Shown here piece by piece: positions 62,135-64,000 of a stretch of 64,000 nt of DNA. Below the pieces are notes generated by a model. The model had not been told where the DNA came from. It worked only from the letters and a program-made list of their open reading frames with translations, and did no database searches. Position 1 is the stretch's first letter. Each line of letters opens with the position of its first letter. The stretch is taken from NCBI GenBank assembly GCA_003213155.1, contig QCNQ01000002.1, forward strand, positions 48,562 through 112,561, read 5' to 3'. The DNA is from Pelagibacteraceae bacterium AG-426-G02. Its GTDB lineage: Bacteria > Pseudomonadota > Alphaproteobacteria > Pelagibacterales > Pelagibacteraceae. The translations under genes and the position numbers were made by a program.

Positions 62135-62458
62135 ATGATTGCTGCAACAAAAAAATGGATTTTTTTAAAAATTAGTGGAGCAATATTAGTTCCATTAATG
62201 GCCTGGTTTATTCTAAGTTTTATAAGTATTTATGATCAGAGCTATTCAGAAGTATTGGAATTTTTTACGAATCCATTATCTAAGTTTTTATTTAGTTTAT
62301 TTATTATTACTGCATATTTCTTTTCAGCATTAAGTATTAGTGAGGTTTTTGAGGATTATATAAAAGATTATAAAATCAAAAATGTCGCAAATGGTTTTTT
62401 GTACGTATCAGCTGTGGTAATTCCATTAATTACAATTATATTATTGATTAATTTATGA
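62135..62458 (+). CDS. sdhD: Succinate dehydrogenase membrane anchor subunit
   Basis: [26 protein letters not shown]...[14 protein letters not shown]; between sdhC and sdhA. Confidence 0.9.
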   Translation: MIAATKKWIFLKISGAILVPLMAWFILSFISIYDQSYSEVLEFFTNPLSKFLFSLFIITAYFFSALSISEVFEDYIKDYKIKNVANGFLYVSAVVIPLITIILLINL

Positions 62459-64000
62459 GTTCTTACAAAATAATCGATCATGAGTACGATGTGGTAGTCT
62501 TGGGAGCAGGTGGTTCTGGTCTAAGGGCTGCGGTTGGTTTAAGTGAGGCTGGATTAAAAACAGCTTGTATTTCAAAAGTCTTTCCAACTAGAAGTCACAC
62601 CTCTGCAGCGCAAGGTGGCATTTCCGCTGCTTTAGGAAATATGGGTGAGGATGATTGGCGTTGGCATATGTACGACACAGTTAAAGGAGCTGATTGGTTA
62701 GGTGATCAGGATAGTATTGAATATCTCTGTAAAGAGGCACCAAAGGCTGTAATAGAGCTAGAAAAATATGGTGTTCCATTTAGCAGAACTGAAGATGGAA
62801 AAATTTATCAAAGACCATTTGGTGGTATGACCAAAAATTACGGCAATGGAATTGTACAAAGAACTTGTGCAGCCGCTGATAGAACAGGTCATGCAATTTT
62901 ACATACTTTGTATGGACAAGCTTTAAAACATAATACAGAATTTTTTATTGAGTATTTTGCATTAGATTTATTAATGAAAGATGGAGCGTGCAAAGGTCTA
63001 ATTGCTTGGAATTTAAATGATGGAACTATTCATAGATTTAGAGCTCACACTGTTATAATTGCAACAGGTGGTTATGGAAAAGTATATTATTCTGCAACAT
63101 CAGCCCATACTTGTACGGGTGATGGTAATGCGATGGTATTAAGAGCAGGTTTACCTTTGCAAGATATGGAATTTGTGCAGTTCCATCCTACTGGAATTTA
63201 TGGTCATGGCACTTTGATCACAGAGGGCGCAAGAGGTGAAGGAGGATATCTTACAAATTCTAATGGTGAAAGATTTATGGAAAGATATGCCCCTAAAGCA
63301 AAAGATTTAGCATCAAGAGATGTTGTGAGTAGATCGATGTCAATTGAGATTAATGAAGGAAGAGGTGTTGGAAAAGATCAAGATCATGTGCATCTTAATT
63401 TAAGTCACTTAGATAAGGATATTATCGAAAGTAGGTTACCTGGTATAACTGATGCTGCGAGATTATTTGCTAATGTAGATGTTACTAAAGAACCAATTCC
63501 GGTTGTTCCAACTGTTCATTATAATATGGGTGGTATTCCAACAAATTATAAAGCAGAAGTATTAACTGTTAATGGTTCAGAAAAAACTGTTCCAGGTTTA
63601 ATGGCAATAGGTGAAGCAGCGTGTGTCTCAGTTCATGGTGCAAACAGACTTGGTTCAAACTCATTAATTGATTTAGTTGTTTTTGGTAGAGCAGCTGCTA
63701 AACGTGCAGCAGAGCTAATAAAACCAGGAACTCCCCACGAGGAAATCAGTGAAACAGAAACCCAAAAATGTTTAGATCGTTTTGATAAAATAAGAAATTC
63801 ACAGGGTGATATTGGAACAGCTGAACTAAGGTTATCAATGCAGAAAACTATGCAGTCTAAGTGTGCTGTTTTTAGAACTGAAAAAACTCTTAAAGAAGGT
63901 GTTAATGAAATAAGAAAAACTTATGATGGGCTAGACTCTTTATCAGTTAAAGATAAATCTCTAATTTTTAATACTGATTTAGTTGAAACTTTAGAATTTG
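62455..64000 (+). CDS. sdhA: Succinate dehydrogenase flavoprotein subunit, truncated at window end
   Basis: ATG overlaps sdhD stop; [62 protein letters not shown]; no stop in window so absent from ORF track. Confidence 0.97.
   Translation, partial: MSSYKIIDHEYDVVVLGAGGSGLRAAVGLSEAGLKTACISKVFPTRSHTSAAQGGISAALGNMGEDDWRWHMYDTVKGADWLGDQDSIEYLCKEAPKAVIELEKYGVPFSRTEDGKIYQRPFGGMTKNYGNGIVQRTCAAADRTGHAILHTLYGQALKHNTEFFIEYFALDLLMKDGACKGLIAWNLNDGTIHRFRAHTVIIATGGYGKVYYSATSAHTCTGDGNAMVLRAGLPLQDMEFVQFHPTGIYGHGTLITEGARGEGGYLTNSNGERFMERYAPKAKDLASRDVVSRSMSIEINEGRGVGKDQDHVHLNLSHLDKDIIESRLPGITDAARLFANVDVTKEPIPVVPTVHYNMGGIPTNYKAEVLTVNGSEKTVPGLMAIGEAACVSVHGANRLGSNSLIDLVVFGRAAAKRAAELIKPGTPHEEISETETQKCLDRFDKIRNSQGDIGTAELRLSMQKTMQSKCAVFRTEKTLKEGVNEIRKTYDGLDSLSVKDKSLIFNTDLVETLEF

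Overview
This is an AT-rich, gene-dense, streamlined alphaproteobacterial chromosome segment. Gene content and protein character match SAR11 / Candidatus Pelagibacter: DmdA-type DMSP demethylase, a DUF4212-type symporter next to Acs, TRAP transporters, and very short spacers. I see no phage, transposon, CRISPR array, rRNA or tRNA. Main blocks in order: rpe (truncated at left edge), a YggT-like protein, a Na+/solute symporter pair and acs; tsaD/hemC/hemD; MscS, YggT and folD; tesA-like esterase divergent from an ABC ATPase/FtsX-like permease; PQQ-type sugar dehydrogenase and SDR; a photolyase-related protein with a small DUF2256 gene missed by the ORF track, an ASPIC/VCBS secreted protein, a Cys-rich secreted protein and a second, antenna-less photolyase-like gene; argG, IalB-like, AKR, Bax-inhibitor-like, DUF2794, ispZ, hspQ; a ccmCDEFGH cluster ending in a PagL-like gene; a 2-hydroxyacid module (two tandem FMN hydroxyacid dehydrogenases, aminotransferase, FAD oxidase, NAD 2-hydroxyacid dehydrogenase) followed by a TakP-like TRAP transporter and an amidase; ftsY/dapF divergent from a highly structured RNA leader plus ffh, rpsP, trmD, rplS; leuCDB; a DMSP cluster (dmdC, dmdB, alpha/beta hydrolase, dmdA); asd; and sdhC, sdhD, sdhA (truncated at right edge). 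Most of the window is ordinary core metabolism. The observations most worth checking are the multi-stem ffh leader RNA, the antenna-less photolyase-like protein with an unassigned C-terminal domain, the hydrolase inside the dmd cluster, the hydroxyacid/TRAP/amidase module, the EF-hand-like loop in the symporter, the polybasic N-terminus on Acs, and the low-complexity tails on S16 and L19.
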